From Streptomyces platensis (GTDB lineage: Bacteria; Actinomycetota; Actinomycetes; Streptomycetales; Streptomycetaceae): a DNA stretch of 64,000 bases. The stretch is from contig NZ_CP023691.1 in assembly GCF_008704855.1 (NCBI RefSeq), positions 2,170,001 through 2,234,000 on the forward strand, read 5' to 3'. The position numbers were made by a program, and so were the translations under genes. This document shows, piece after piece, positions 55,097 to 64,000 of this stretch. How positions within the stretch are numbered: the stretch's first letter is position 1; every line of letters begins with the position of its first letter. The notes beneath the pieces were generated by a model, which worked only from the letters and a program-made list of their open reading frames with translations, ran no database searches and was not told the DNA's origin.

Positions 55097-56167
55097 ATGA
55101 CGACGATGACGGATGTGGCGCGGCGGGCCGGGGTCTCGGTCGCCACGGTCTCGCATGTGCTGAACGGGACCCGGCCGGTGCGCCCCGCCACCCGCGCCGC
55201 GGTGCTCGGCGCCATCGACGAGCTCGGCTACACCCACAACACCCTGGCCCGTTCCCTGGTCACCTCCCGCACCCGCTCGATCGGCCTCGCGGTCTCCGCG
55301 ATCAGCAACCCGTACTTCACCGAGATCCTCCAGGGCGTCGAGGCCGGCGCCTTGGCGGCCGGCTACAGCCTGCTGATCGCCGATCCGCACGACGACCCCC
55401 GGCATGAGCGCACGGTCGTCCAGCTGCTGCATGAGCGACGGGTGGACGGTGTGATCGTCGCGCCGTCCGCGGAGCCCGCGGAGATGGTGGAGTATCTGGC
55501 CCGGCGCGCGGTGCCGGCGGTCTTCCTGGACCGGCTGGTCGGCGACGCGCACGACCAGGTGTGCGCCGAGAACACCGGCCCGGTGCGTCAACTGGTCGAG
55601 CATCTGGCCGACTTGGGGCACACCCGGATCGGACTGGTGGCCGGCCTCCCGGGGCTGAGCACCACGACCGAGCGGGTCGAGGGCTACCGCGACGGGCTCG
55701 GCGCCCGCGGGCTGCCGTTCGTGCCCGCGCTCCTCGCCGGCGGCAACTCCGAGGCCGCGGGCGCCCAGGCCGCCACCCGGCAGCTGCTCGCCTCGGCGAA
55801 ACCGCCCACCGCGCTGATCACCGCCAACAACGCGATGACCATCGGCGCGCTGCGGGCGCTGCGCGAACTGGGCCGGGCGGTCCCCCACGACATCGCGCTG
55901 GCGTGCTTCGACGACTTCTCGTGGGCGGAGCTGTTCACACCCCGGCTGACCGCGATCGCCCAGCCCAGCAAGGACATCGGGGCGGCGGCGGTCCGGCTGC
56001 TGCTGGAGCGTCTGGCGGAGCCGGACCGGCCCCCGCGCACCCTCCGTCTCCCCTGCACCTTTGTGCACCGTACGTCGTGCGGCTGCCCCGAACCCGCCCC
56101 GGCCGGCCGCCCGGCCGCACCCCAGGCCGCCCGTCCGGCCGCCCAGGAAAGGAACCGCACCCCGTGA
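55097..56167 (+). CDS. LacI-family transcriptional regulator
   Basis: A 356-residue sugar-responsive repressor. The N-terminal helix-turn-helix is MTDVARRAGVSVATVSHVLNGTRPVRPATR and the hinge helix is YTHNTLARSLVT. A periplasmic-binding-protein-like domain follows (IGLAVSAISNPYFTEILQGVEAGA, RVDGVIVAPS, HTRIGLVAGLPGLSTTTERVEGY, CFDDFSWAELFTPRLTAIAQPS). The ATG at 55097 follows GGGAGGAAGAG. The C-terminal 25 residues are Pro/Ala-rich. GTGA overlap with the kinase gene means one operon; the ligand is probably that kinase's sugar or its phosphate. Confidence 0.9.
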   Translation: MTTMTDVARRAGVSVATVSHVLNGTRPVRPATRAAVLGAIDELGYTHNTLARSLVTSRTRSIGLAVSAISNPYFTEILQGVEAGALAAGYSLLIADPHDDPRHERTVVQLLHERRVDGVIVAPSAEPAEMVEYLARRAVPAVFLDRLVGDAHDQVCAENTGPVRQLVEHLADLGHTRIGLVAGLPGLSTTTERVEGYRDGLGARGLPFVPALLAGGNSEAAGAQAATRQLLASAKPPTALITANNAMTIGALRALRELGRAVPHDIALACFDDFSWAELFTPRLTAIAQPSKDIGAAAVRLLLERLAEPDRPPRTLRLPCTFVHRTSCGCPEPAPAGRPAAPQAARPAAQERNRTP

Positions 56168-57159
56168 TCGTCGTCGCCGGCGAGGCACTGATCGACCTCG
56201 TCCCCAGCCCGCAGACCGCACTCCCGCCCGCCCCCGACGGGGGCTCCCCCGCCCCGGGCGGCCCGTTGCCGGCGTTGCTGCCGCGGCGTGGCGGCGGCCC
56301 GTACAACACCGCGGTCGCGCTGGGGCGGCTGGGCTCGCCCGCCGCTTTCTGCTCCCGGATCTCGACCGATGCGTTCGGCGAGGCGCTGCTGGCCTGGCTG
56401 CGCGCAGGGGGCGTGGACACCTCGCTGGTGCAGCGCGGCAGTGAGCCGACCACCCTTGCCGTGGCGGACATCAGCCCGGACGGGTCGGCCGGCTACGGCT
56501 TCTACGCCGACGGCACCGCCGACCGGCTCTTCGCCCTGCCGCCGGCGCTGCCCGCCGCGGTCCGGGCGCTCTCCCTGGGCACCTGCTCGCTCGTCCTGGA
56601 GCCGGGCGCGAGTGCGTATGAGTCCCTGCTGCGCCGGGAGGCCGGGCGCGGGGTCTTCACGGCGCTCGACCCCAACGTCCGGCCCGGTCTGATCCCCGAC
56701 CCGGACGCCTACCGGGCCCGCTTCCGCTCCTGGCTCCCCGACGTCGCCCTGCTGAAGCTCTCCGAGGAGGACGCGCTGTGGCTGGCGGGGGCCGGCGAGG
56801 GACCGGGCGGGGGCCGGGACGCGGTCCTCGCGGCGGCGAAGGAGTGGCTGGCCGCAGGGCCCGCGGCGATCGTTCTCACCCATGGCGGGGACGGTCTGAC
56901 GGTGCTGACGCCAGGCGGCGGCGAGCTGACGGTGCCCGGCGAGCGGGTCACCGTCGTCGACACCATCGGCGCCGGTGACACGGTCAACGCCGCGCTGCTG
57001 CACCGGCTGGACGCCCACGACGCCCTCTCCCGCACCGCCGTCGCCGCGCTCGGCACCGAGGACTGGCACGACATCCTGCGCTTCGCCGCCCGCGCGGCCG
57101 CCGTCACCTGCTCGCGAGCGGGCGCGGAACCGCCGTTCGCCGCGGAGGTAGCGGCGTAG
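56164..57159 (+). CDS. PfkB-family sugar kinase (fructokinase-like)
   Basis: A 331-residue ribokinase-fold enzyme that phosphorylates a sugar with ATP. The N-terminus is VVAGEALIDLVP, the substrate signature is GGGPYNTAVALGRLG, and the C-terminal ATP/anion-hole signature is DTIGAGDTVNAALL with the catalytic Asp. The Phe normally after GAGDT is Val here. Fructokinases have this EALIDL start, so fructose is the best guess. An insertion around residues 22-38 (PAPDGGSPAPGGPLPALLP) is encoded partly by a GGGGGCTCCCCC palindrome. GTG start overlapping the LacI stop. Confidence 0.85.
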   Translation: MIVVAGEALIDLVPSPQTALPPAPDGGSPAPGGPLPALLPRRGGGPYNTAVALGRLGSPAAFCSRISTDAFGEALLAWLRAGGVDTSLVQRGSEPTTLAVADISPDGSAGYGFYADGTADRLFALPPALPAAVRALSLGTCSLVLEPGASAYESLLRREAGRGVFTALDPNVRPGLIPDPDAYRARFRSWLPDVALLKLSEEDALWLAGAGEGPGGGRDAVLAAAKEWLAAGPAAIVLTHGGDGLTVLTPGGGELTVPGERVTVVDTIGAGDTVNAALLHRLDAHDALSRTAVAALGTEDWHDILRFAARAAAVTCSRAGAEPPFAAEVAA

Positions 57160-57208
57160 GAGGGGGTTGGAGGCCGGTGGAGGGGAGGCCCGCTCCGGTG
57201 CGGGGCGT

Positions 57209-57250
57209 ACGGGCCGCCGGGCCCCCGGCGCACCGCTGGGCCCGGCCCGT
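57209..57250 (+). terminator. Hairpin after the kinase gene
   Basis: ACGGGCC (57209-57215) pairs with GGCCCGT (57244-57250), with further GC pairing inside. It lies 50 bases past the kinase stop and before the convergent uvrA end. Confidence 0.5.
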
Positions 57251-57338
57251 CACCACGACGGGCGCCACCACGACGGGCCGCCATCGCCCCCCGTCGTACG
57301 GAGAGCGGTGACGGCCCGGCAGGCACGGCTCGTGGGTG

Positions 57339-60308
57339 TCAGGAGGACCGACGGGCCCGCGCCGTGGTCTTCTTGGCCGCGGTCTTCTTTGCTGCGGTCT
57401 TCTTCGCCACGGCCTTCTTGGCCACCGGCTTCTTGGCGGAGGCCTTCACCGGTGCGGCGTCGCTGACGCGGTCGCCGAGGATCTCCCGCAGGAACTTGCC
57501 GGTGTGGCTGGCCGGGATGGACGCGATGTCCTCCGGGGTGCCTTCGGCGACGACCAGGCCGCCGCCGTTGCCGCCCTCGGGGCCCATGTCGATGACCCAG
57601 TCGGCGGTCTTGATCACATCGAGGTTGTGCTCGATGACGATCACCGTGTTGCCCTTGTCGACCAGGCCGGCCAGCACATTGATCAGCTTGCTGATGTCAT
57701 CGAAGTGCAGACCGGTGGTCGGCTCGTCGAGGACATAAACCGTGCTGCCCGTGGAACGCTTCTGGAGCTCGCTGGCCAGCTTGACGCGCTGCGCCTCGCC
57801 GCCGGAGAGCGTCGGCGCGGACTGCCCGAGCCGGACATAGCCGAGGCCGACCTCGTTGAGCGTCTTGAGATGCCGGGCGATGGTCGGCACCGCCTCGAAG
57901 AAGCTCAGGGCCTCCTCGATGGGCATGTCCAGCACCTCGGCGATGGACTTGCCCTTGTAGTGGACCTCCAGCGTCTCGCGGTTGTAGCGCGCCCCGTGGC
58001 AGACCTCGCACGGCACATACACATCCGGCAGGAAGTTCATCTCGATCTTGATGGTGCCGTCGCCGGAGCAGTTCTCGCAGCGGCCGCCCTTGACGTTGAA
58101 GGAGAAGCGGCCCGGCAGATAGCCGCGGACCTTGGCCTCCATCGTCTCCGCGAAGAGCTTGCGGACATGATCGAAGACACCGGTGTAGGTGGCCGGGTTG
58201 GAGCGGGGGGTACGGCCGATCGGCGACTGGTCGACATGCACGACCTTGTCCACCAGATCGTCCCCGGCGACCCGGGTGTGCCGGCCCGGCACCGACTTGG
58301 CGCCGTTCAGCTCGCGCGCGAGGTGGGTGTAGAGGATGTCGTTGACCAGCGTCGACTTGCCGGAGCCGGAGACTCCGGTGACCGCGGAGAACACCCCCAG
58401 CGGGAAGGAGACGTCGATGTCGCGGAGGTTGTTCTCCTTCGCGCCGTGCACCGTCAGCTGCCGCGCCGGGTCGGCGGGCCGCCGGATGTCCGGGGTCGCG
58501 ATGGCCTTCTTGCCGGACAGATACTGGCCGGTGACCGAGTCCTTGTTGGCCAGCAGCTGCTTCATCGGGCCGCTGTGCACGACCTTGCCGCCGTGCTCAC
58601 CCGCGCCCGGGCCGATGTCCACGACCCAGTCGGCGACCTTGATGGTGTCCTCGTCGTGCTCCACGACGATCAGGGTGTTGCCCATGTCGCGCAGCCGCAC
58701 CAGGGTCTCGATCAGCCGGTGGTTGTCGCGCTGGTGCAGTCCGATCGAGGGTTCGTCGAGGACGTAGAGCACGCCCACCAGGCCGGAGCCGATCTGGGTG
58801 GCGAGGCGGATGCGCTGGGCCTCACCGCCGGAAAGGGTGCCGGCCGCGCGGTTCAGCGAGAGGTAGTCCAGGCCGACGTCGACCAGGAACTTCAGCCGCT
58901 CGTTGACCTCCTTGAGGACCCGCTCGGCGATCTTCTTCTCGCGCGCGGTGAGCTTCATCTCCCGCAGGAAGTCGGCACAGTCGCTGATCGACATGGCCGC
59001 GACATCGGCGATCGACTTCTGCTGGACCGTGACGGCGAGCACGATCGGCTTGAGCCGGGTGCCTTCACAGGTCGGGCAGGGCACCTCGCGCATATAGCCC
59101 TCGAAGCGCTCCCGGCTGCTGTCGCTCTCCGCCTCGGAGTGCCGCCGCTTGACGAACGGGAGGGCGCCCTCGAAGGGGGTGGTGTAGGCCCGCTCGCGGC
59201 CGTACCGATTGCGGTAGCGCACCTCGATCTGGGTCTTGTGACCCTGGAGCAGGGCCTTCTTGGCGCGGGCCGGCAGCCCGGCCCACGGGATGTCCGTACG
59301 GAACCCGAGGGCATCCGCCAGCGCACCGACCAGGCGCCCGAAGTACTCCTTGGTGTGCCCGTGCGACCAGGGGTGGATCGCGCCCTCGTCGAGGGAGCGG
59401 TCCTCGTCGGGGACGATCAGCTCGGGGTCGACCTCCATGCGGGTACCGATACCGGTGCAGTCCGGGCAGGCGCCGAAGGGCGAGTTGAAGGAGAAGGAGC
59501 GCGGCTCCAGCTCCTCGAAGGAGAGGTCGTCGTAGGCGCAGTACAGATGCTCCGAGTACATCCGCTCGCGCTGCGGGTCATCCGGGTCCAGGTCGACGAA
59601 GTCGAGGATGACCATGCCCCCGGAGAGCCCGAGGGCCGTCTCGACGGAGTCGGTCAGCCGCCGCTTGGCGGTCTCCTTGACCGTGAGGCGGTCGACGACC
59701 ACCTCGATGGTGTGCTTCTCCTGCTTCTTCAGCTTCGGCGGCTCGGCGAGATGGATCGTCTCCCCGTCCACCCGCGCCCGGCTGTAGCCCTTGGTCTGGA
59801 GGTCGGAGAAGAGATCGACGAACTCACCCTTGCGCTCGCGCACCAGCGGGGAGAGCACCTGGAAGCGACTGCCCTCGGGGAGTTCGAGCACCTTGTCGAC
59901 GATGGCCTGCGGCGACTGCCGGGCGATCGGCCGTCCGCACTCGGGACAGTGCGGCTTGCCGACCCGGGCGAAGAGCAGGCGGAGGTAGTCGTAGACCTCG
60001 GTGATCGTGCCGACCGTCGAGCGCGGGTTGCGCGAGGTCGACTTCTGGTCGATCGACACCGCGGGGGACAGGCCCTCGATGAAGTCCACATCGGGCTTGT
60101 CCATCTGCCCGAGGAACTGCCGGGCATAGGAGGAGAGCGACTCGACATAGCGCCGCTGCCCCTCGGCGAAGATCGTGTCGAAGGCGAGCGAGGACTTGCC
60201 CGACCCGGAAAGCCCCGTGAAGACGATGAGGGAGTCGCGGGGGAGGTCGAGCGAGACGTTCTTGAGGTTGTGCTCGCGAGCGCCACGGACGATGAGACGG
60301 TCGGCCAC
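57339..60308 (-). CDS. uvrA: UvrA, excinuclease ABC subunit A, with Lys/Ala-rich tail
   Basis: A 989-residue damage-recognition ATPase of nucleotide excision repair. It has two ABC modules: Walker [11 protein letters not shown] and [10 protein letters not shown], signatures [12 protein letters not shown] and [12 protein letters not shown], and Walker [13 protein letters not shown] and [12 protein letters not shown]. Zinc-binding Cys pairs lie in [10 protein letters not shown] and in CENCSGDG ... PCEVC. The last 35 residues are a Lys/Ala/Thr repeat ([13 protein letters not shown]) like histone H1 tails. The GTG at 60308 with AAAGGTG is taken as start; the frame stays open to 60446. A TATAAG -10-like box is at 60457-60452. 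Confidence 0.95.
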   Translation of the reverse strand: MADRLIVRGAREHNLKNVSLDLPRDSLIVFTGLSGSGKSSLAFDTIFAEGQRRYVESLSSYARQFLGQMDKPDVDFIEGLSPAVSIDQKSTSRNPRSTVGTITEVYDYLRLLFARVGKPHCPECGRPIARQSPQAIVDKVLELPEGSRFQVLSPLVRERKGEFVDLFSDLQTKGYSRARVDGETIHLAEPPKLKKQEKHTIEVVVDRLTVKETAKRRLTDSVETALGLSGGMVILDFVDLDPDDPQRERMYSEHLYCAYDDLSFEELEPRSFSFNSPFGACPDCTGIGTRMEVDPELIVPDEDRSLDEGAIHPWSHGHTKEYFGRLVGALADALGFRTDIPWAGLPARAKKALLQGHKTQIEVRYRNRYGRERAYTTPFEGALPFVKRRHSEAESDSSRERFEGYMREVPCPTCEGTRLKPIVLAVTVQQKSIADVAAMSISDCADFLREMKLTAREKKIAERVLKEVNERLKFLVDVGLDYLSLNRAAGTLSGGEAQRIRLATQIGSGLVGVLYVLDEPSIGLHQRDNHRLIETLVRLRDMGNTLIVVEHDEDTIKVADWVVDIGPGAGEHGGKVVHSGPMKQLLANKDSVTGQYLSGKKAIATPDIRRPADPARQLTVHGAKENNLRDIDVSFPLGVFSAVTGVSGSGKSTLVNDILYTHLARELNGAKSVPGRHTRVAGDDLVDKVVHVDQSPIGRTPRSNPATYTGVFDHVRKLFAETMEAKVRGYLPGRFSFNVKGGRCENCSGDGTIKIEMNFLPDVYVPCEVCHGARYNRETLEVHYKGKSIAEVLDMPIEEALSFFEAVPTIARHLKTLNEVGLGYVRLGQSAPTLSGGEAQRVKLASELQKRSTGSTVYVLDEPTTGLHFDDISKLINVLAGLVDKGNTVIVIEHNLDVIKTADWVIDMGPEGGNGGGLVVAEGTPEDIASIPASHTGKFLREILGDRVSDAAPVKASAKKPVAKKAVAKKTAAKKTAAKKTTARARRSS

Positions 60309-60566
60309 GCCGGTCGGCACCTTTCTTGAAGGGGGCGGGGGCCGCGGCTCTGCGTCCGCCGCTCGGAGTGAGCAGGGGCGGCGGAGCGAGCGGAGCCCCG
60401 CCCCAGGGTAGGGGCCCGCCGCGGCACTGTCTTTGGGATGCCACACACGAGCTTATAGCACGCGCATTCGATTTGCCGGACTCGCAAGTCCTCTTCACCC
60501 GAACGTGTGGCGGCCGCACAATCTTCCCGCCCCGCCACACGCCCATACGCTGCGGAAACGCCCCCG

Positions 60567-60980
60567 TCAAGCAAAGCCCGGCAGCGCCCGCTCCAGCGCA
60601 TCGAACGTCCGCCGCAGCACCTCCGCCTGCTCAACGGCCACCTCGTCCACCGGGTCACCCCCGAGCTGCCGGGACGCGGTGTCGACGTATGCCACCCGGA
60701 TCGCCGCGACGGTCAGCGCCGCGCCCAGCCGTGCCTCATGACCGGGCCGCTCCGCGTCGCCCCCCGCGGCCTCGGCGAGCAGTGCGGCGAGCACGCCCTC
60801 CATCTCCTCGACCGCCTCCCGTCCCCGCGCCCGCAGCGCCGGGGAGTCCAGCACCGTGCGCCAGAAGTGCTCGGACCCCTCCCCCACCCCGCCCAGCGGA
60901 TGCCGCTCCGCCAGCAGGGCGAGCACCCGCCGGCGCAGCGCGGCGAGGGGCGACTCCTCCGGGCCGCGCTCCCGGACGGC
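60567..60980 (-). pseudogene. TetR regulator remnant, DNA-binding domain lost
   Basis: The minus frame reads as the ligand-binding half of a TetR-type regulator: YVRAVRERGPEESPLAALRR, then VLALLAERHPLGG, SEHFWRTVLDSPALRARGREAVEEMEGVLAALLAEAAG and VAAIRVAYVDTASRQLGG, ending ALERALPGFA. No helix-turn-helix precedes it; the frame upstream runs antisense into the start of a FAD-monooxygenase remnant. The only short-form starts (GTG at 60926) would give a 119-residue protein without DNA binding. I read this as a 5'-deleted pseudogene. It lies upstream of uvrA on the same strand. Confidence 0.65.
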
Positions 60981-61942
60981 GCGGACGTAGTGGTGGCGGG
61001 GGGCGGCCCGGTGGGGCTGATGCTCGCCTGCGAACTCGCACTGGCAGAGATACCGGTCATCGTCCTGGAGCGGCTGACCGAAGTGGACACGACGATCAAG
61101 GCGGGGTCGGTCAAGTGGAATTCGACGGGCCGCCCGCGGACCGTGAAGCCCCCGTCACCGCCGAGGAGTTGGAGGAGTCCCTGCGCAAGGTGTCCGGGGT
61201 GCCGGACGTCAGGATCCACAAGGTGCTCTCGGCGACCCGGTTCACGGACAACGCGCGCCAGGTACCGGACTACCGCTCCGGGCGGGTACTACTGGCCGGT
61301 GACGCGGCCCATGTGCACTCGCCGTTCGGCGGCCAGGGGCTGAATCTCGGTATCGGTGACGGGATGAACCTCGGCTGGAAGCTGGCCGCCACGGTACGCG
61401 GCCGGGCGCCGGAGGGACTGCTCGACACGTACACCGCCGAACGGCACCCCCTGGGTGCTTGGGTGCTGGAGTGGACCCGGGCCCAAGTGGCCCTGATGCG
61501 GCCGGAGTCGCATGCGCGGGCGCTGCGCGGGGTGCTCGCGGAACTGACCGGGACCGTCACCGCCACCACCTTCTTCGCCAAGAAGATCTCCGGGGTCGGC
61601 CAGCGCTACGACCTGCCCGGCGGCCATCCGCTGACCGGCCGCAGCGCCCCGGACCTGGAGCTCTCCGACGGCACCCGGCTCGCCGGCCATCTGCACGACG
61701 GGCGCGGGCTGTTGCTCGATCTCGCCGAGGACGCCGGGGTGCGGGCTGCCGCCGCGGGGTACGGCGACCGGGTGCGGGTGGTCACCGTGGGCTGCCCCGG
61801 GCGGCCCGGCCTGACCGGACTGCTGGTGCGGCCGGACGGCTGCACCGCCTGGGCGGCGGACTCCGGCGGCCCGGACACCCGGGACGAGCTGGCCACGGCG
61901 CTCCGCAGCTGGTTCGGCACACCGGACGGCGCGGTGGCCTGA
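60978..61942 (+). pseudogene. Rox-like FAD monooxygenase remnant with internal deletion and frameshift
   Basis: The first 45 codons (60978-61110) encode a flavin-binding start: ADVVVAGGGPVGLMLACELA, then LERLTEVDTTIKAGS, with no proper start codon or ribosome site. The C-terminal half continues in another frame from about 61112: VEFDGPPADREAPVTAEELE, RVLLAGDAAHVHSPFGGQGLN (the FAD GD motif), LLDTYTAERHPLGAWVLEW and LLLDLAEDAGVRA to the stop. Compared with the roughly 475-residue rifampicin-monooxygenase type, about 180 residues between them, the substrate domain, are missing. A dead gene next to the broken TetR gene. Confidence 0.75.
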
Positions 61943-62069
61943 CCCGCGGGGCGGGTGGCGCGGACCAGCCCTCCCGTTCGGCTGATACGCGCTCCCCGCC
62001 CCGCCCGCGTACGCCCCGACCGGCGTCGACCGACTCCCACAGCCGCCCGGACAGCGCTAGCGTCGCACC

Positions 62070-62813
62070 ATGACCCTCACCCCGTCTGACTTCCCGCACG
62101 ATGTGGCAGCCGTCCGCGAGGCCACCGACCGGCTCCTGGTCTCGGTGAGCAAGCTCGACGACGCGGCGATCGGCGAGCCGTCGCTGCTCCCCGGCTGGAC
62201 CCGCGGCCATGTCCTCGCCCATCTGGCGCGCAACGCGGACGCGCTGGGCAACCTCCTCACCTGGGCGCGTACGGACGTACGGACCCCGATGTACGCCAGC
62301 GCCGAGGCGCGCGAGCGCGATATCGAGCAGGGCGCGGACCGGCCGCTGGCGGCGCAGCTGGAGGATCTCCGGGAGACCGCAGCGCGCTTCGACGCGGCGA
62401 TGGAGGAGCTGCCGGAGGCCCGGCGGGCGTTCGAGGTCGAGATGCGCAACGGCGTCGTCGAGCGGGCCGACCGGCTGCCGCTGCGCCGGCTGGCCGAGCT
62501 CGAACTGCACCATGTCGACCTCGGCGTCGGCCACACCGTCGACCAGCTGTCCCCCGCGTTCATCGACCGTGAGCTGGACTTCCTGTCCGCGATCAAATTC
62601 GCCGGGCACCCGGACCTGCCCCCGCTGGAGCTGCGCGCCGACGACGGCCGCCGGTGGCGCACCGGCCGCACGGCCACCGGGCCGGACGCCGCGGCCGCCC
62701 CCCTGGTGGTGACGGGCTCCGCGGCCGACCTGGTCGGCTGGCTCACCGGCCGCGGCGACCACGCCAAACTGGACAGCCACGGCTGCGTACTGCCCGCCGT
62801 ACCGCCGCTTTAG
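62070..62813 (+). CDS. Mycothiol-dependent maleylpyruvate isomerase-fold protein
   Basis: A 247-residue DinB/MDMPI-superfamily protein. The N-terminal four-helix bundle has the metal His in GWTRGHVLAHLARNADAL (about 42-59) and the second ligand set in LAELELHHVDLGVGHT. A small C-terminal domain (about 190-247) with AAPLVVTGSAADLVGWLTGR is typical of the MDMPI C-terminal region. Related enzymes use mycothiol as cofactor, e.g. in maleylpyruvate isomerisation or detoxification. It precedes the MBL hydrolase gene by nine bases, so they are co-transcribed. Confidence 0.85.
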   Translation: MTLTPSDFPHDVAAVREATDRLLVSVSKLDDAAIGEPSLLPGWTRGHVLAHLARNADALGNLLTWARTDVRTPMYASAEARERDIEQGADRPLAAQLEDLRETAARFDAAMEELPEARRAFEVEMRNGVVERADRLPLRRLAELELHHVDLGVGHTVDQLSPAFIDRELDFLSAIKFAGHPDLPPLELRADDGRRWRTGRTATGPDAAAAPLVVTGSAADLVGWLTGRGDHAKLDSHGCVLPAVPPL

Positions 62814-62822
62814 AGTGGTCCC

Positions 62823-63479
62823 ATGGGCTACAGCGGAGCAGTGAAGGTCGGCGGACCGGCCGACGTGCACGAGCTGACCGACCTGATGATTTCCAAGGTC
62901 GCGGTCGGTCCGATGAACAACAACGCCTATGTGCTGCGGTGCCGGGCGACCGATGAGCAGCTGCTGATCGACGCGGCCGCCGAACCGCACACCCTCCTCT
63001 CGCTGATCGGCGACAGCGGTATCGCCTCCGTGGTCACCACCCACCGGCACGGTGACCACTGGGGCGCGCTGCGCGAGGTCGTCGAGGCGACGGGCGCGCG
63101 GACCTACGCGGGGCGGTACGACGCGGAGGGCATTCCCGTCCCCACGGATGTGCCGGTCGAGGACGGCGACACCCTCACCGTCGGCCGGGTCGAACTGACC
63201 GCGCGCCACCTGGTCGGGCACACCCCGGGCAGTATCGCGCTGGTCTACGACGACCCGCACGGCGCCCCGCATCTGTTCACCGGGGACTGCCTGTTCCCCG
63301 GCGGCGTCGGCAACACCTTCGGCAGCGCCGAGAACTTCGCCCGTCTCATCGACGACGTGGAACACAAGCTCTTCGGCGAACTGCCCGACGAGACCTGGGT
63401 GTATCCCGGCCACGGCAACGACACCACGCTCGGCGCGGAGCGCCCGCAGCTCGCGGAGTGGCGCAAGCGCGGCTGGTAG
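62823..63479 (+). CDS. Metallo-beta-lactamase-fold hydrolase (glyoxalase II-like)
   Basis: A 218-residue metal-dependent hydrolase. The Zn motif is TTHRHGDHWGAL (HxHxDH), with further ligands in LVGHTPGSIALVY (His), LFTGDCLFPGGVGNT (Asp) and WVYPGHGNDTTLG (His). The small size and GHTPGS/FTGDCLF sequence resemble glyoxalase II-like thioester hydrolases. Pairing with a mycothiol-dependent-fold gene upstream suggests a mycothiol-thioester substrate, which is inference. It follows the upstream gene by nine bases and is closed by a terminator. Confidence 0.88.
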   Translation: MGYSGAVKVGGPADVHELTDLMISKVAVGPMNNNAYVLRCRATDEQLLIDAAAEPHTLLSLIGDSGIASVVTTHRHGDHWGALREVVEATGARTYAGRYDAEGIPVPTDVPVEDGDTLTVGRVELTARHLVGHTPGSIALVYDDPHGAPHLFTGDCLFPGGVGNTFGSAENFARLIDDVEHKLFGELPDETWVYPGHGNDTTLGAERPQLAEWRKRGW

Positions 63480-63535
63480 CACGGGTGGCGCGGCGGATCA
63501 CGGTGACGTACTGACAGGCGCTGACCCGTACACGG

Positions 63536-63585
63536 CGACGGCGCCCGGCCCCGCCCCTGGAGGGAGCGGGAACCGGGCGCCGTCG
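63536..63585. terminator. Terminator between the MBL hydrolase and terC
   Basis: CGACGGCGCCCGG (63536-63548) and CCGGGCGCCGTCG (63573-63585) form a perfect 13-bp outer stem, with further GC pairing inside. It separates convergent genes. Confidence 0.85.
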
Positions 63586-63613
63586 ACGCTCTTCCGGGGC
63601 CTGGGTGCCGGCC

Positions 63614-64000
63614 TTAAGCGTCTATGCGCTCCTTGGCCGTGGCCTCGGCCGCGGCCTGCTTCTTCGAGGCTCGCAGGCTGGTGAGGGTCGTGATGACCAG
63701 GACTGCGCAGATCACGCCCAGCGAGACCGGAATGCTGATCTCCGGGACCGGCACGCCGGACTCGTGGAGGGCGTGCAGCACCAGCTTCACGCCGATGAAG
63801 CCCAGGATGACCGACAGGCCGTACGAGAGGTGGACCAGCTTCTTGAGCAGTCCGCCGATCAGGAAGTACAGCTGCCGCAGACCCATCAGGGCGAAGGCGT
63901 TGGCGGTGAAGACGATGTACGGGTCCTGGGTGAGGCCGAAGATCGCCGGGATGGAGTCCAGGGCGAAGAGGACGTCGGTGGTACCGATCGCCAGCATGAC
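63614..64000 (-). CDS. TerC-family integral membrane protein (5' part outside window)
   Basis: The C-terminal 127 or more residues of a TerC/Alx-type membrane protein; the beginning lies beyond the right edge. The hallmark segment TTDVLFALDSIPAIFGLTQDPYIVFTANAFALMGLRQLYFL, with the conserved acidic residues in the membrane, is present. It is followed by hydrophobic helices around GLSVILGFIGVKLVLHAL and VSLGVICAVLVITTL and a basic C-terminal tail. TerC proteins are linked to tellurite/stress tolerance and, in related Alx/MeeF members, to metal (Mn2+) export; which applies here is not evident. Confidence 0.88.
   Translation of the reverse strand, partial: VMLAIGTTDVLFALDSIPAIFGLTQDPYIVFTANAFALMGLRQLYFLIGGLLKKLVHLSYGLSVILGFIGVKLVLHALHESGVPVPEISIPVSLGVICAVLVITTLTSLRASKKQAAAEATAKERIDA

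Noticed and set aside
57336..60329. Very long open frame (nearly 1000 codons) antisense to uvrA
   Set aside because: Arises from third-position GC in uvrA; composition is Val/Asp/Gly/Arg shadow-like and there is no recognisable domain. The same holds for long antisense frames over tal/zwf, tkt, sufS and the ctaB region.
60315..60420. Inverted repeats upstream of uvrA as a mobile element end
   Set aside because: GC-rich imperfect palindromes only, with no transposase or target duplication.
60440..60560. LexA/SOS box upstream of uvrA
   Set aside because: Half-like CGAACGTGTG and TCGAATGCGC sequences occur, but no GAAC-N4-GTTC palindrome.

Overview
The window is chromosomal DNA of a Streptomyces-type actinomycete. 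Base composition is very GC-rich, third codon positions are almost all G or C, GTG and TTG starts are common, and many gene ends overlap as ATGA or GTGA. Marker genes fit: whiA, rbpA, opcA, a mycothiol-dependent enzyme, a SufR-led suf operon, and a histidine kinase/LuxR-type regulator pair. From about 17 kb to the right edge the gene order (dapD, suf, ctaA, ctaB, tkt-tal-zwf-opcA-pgl, pgi, rbpA, secG-tpiA-pgk-gap, whiA-yvcK-rapZ-uvrC, uvrA, terC) is, as I remember it, that of the S. coelicolor core chromosome. No tRNA, rRNA, CRISPR array, transposase or prophage gene was seen.

Layout. 1-15 kb is a patchwork of short units: a two-component system, a divergent uronate-oxidation pair (uronate dehydrogenase and 5-dehydro-4-deoxyglucarate dehydratase), a GlsB-type membrane protein, a double-TerD protein, a methyltransferase, a Tat-exported PhoX phosphatase, a PucR-type regulator divergent from an esterase plus cupin gene, an unknown 503-residue protein and a secreted nuclease. 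PhoX and the nuclease both have 11-bp-spaced GTTC-type repeats upstream that look like PHO boxes. 15-19 kb carries dapA, an EI24 membrane protein, dapD and an SMR/TetR pair with a striking symmetrical operator. 19-26 kb is the suf Fe-S assembly operon (sufR-B-D-Rieske-C-S-U-T), ending in a strong hairpin and headed by a CAAC-N6-GTTG site. 26-32 kb has an ABC-2 exporter and the heme A genes ctaA and ctaB.

32-47 kb is central carbon metabolism. A forward pentose-phosphate operon (tkt-tal-zwf-opcA-pgl) converges on pgi. A reverse glycolytic unit (gap-pgk-tpiA, then secG) follows, with an MFS exporter and rbpA between. 46-51 kb is the coupled uvrC-rapZ-yvcK-whiA cluster. 51-57 kb is more variable: a secreted C70-like cysteine protease with a membrane-anchored partner, a predicted DNA-binding protein, a Tat Rieske lipoprotein, and a LacI regulator/PfkB kinase operon with a perfect 26-bp palindrome upstream. 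57-64 kb has uvrA with a Lys/Ala tail, the wreck of a TetR/FAD-monooxygenase pair, a mycothiol-dependent isomerase-fold protein, an MBL hydrolase and the end of a terC gene.

Most of the window is ordinary core genome, and I did not find a clearly new multi-gene defence or biosynthetic system. The best leads are the C70 protease with its anchored partner, the four-fold GTAC operator of the SMR/TetR operon, the tandem duplications (43 bp at a kinase/regulator junction, 67 bp between gap and whiA, 20 bp before tkt, 28-29 bp at a gene end), a Streptomyces palindromic element translated as part of SufD, an amidohydrolase-fold protein that appears to lack its metal ligands, and the decayed monooxygenase locus.
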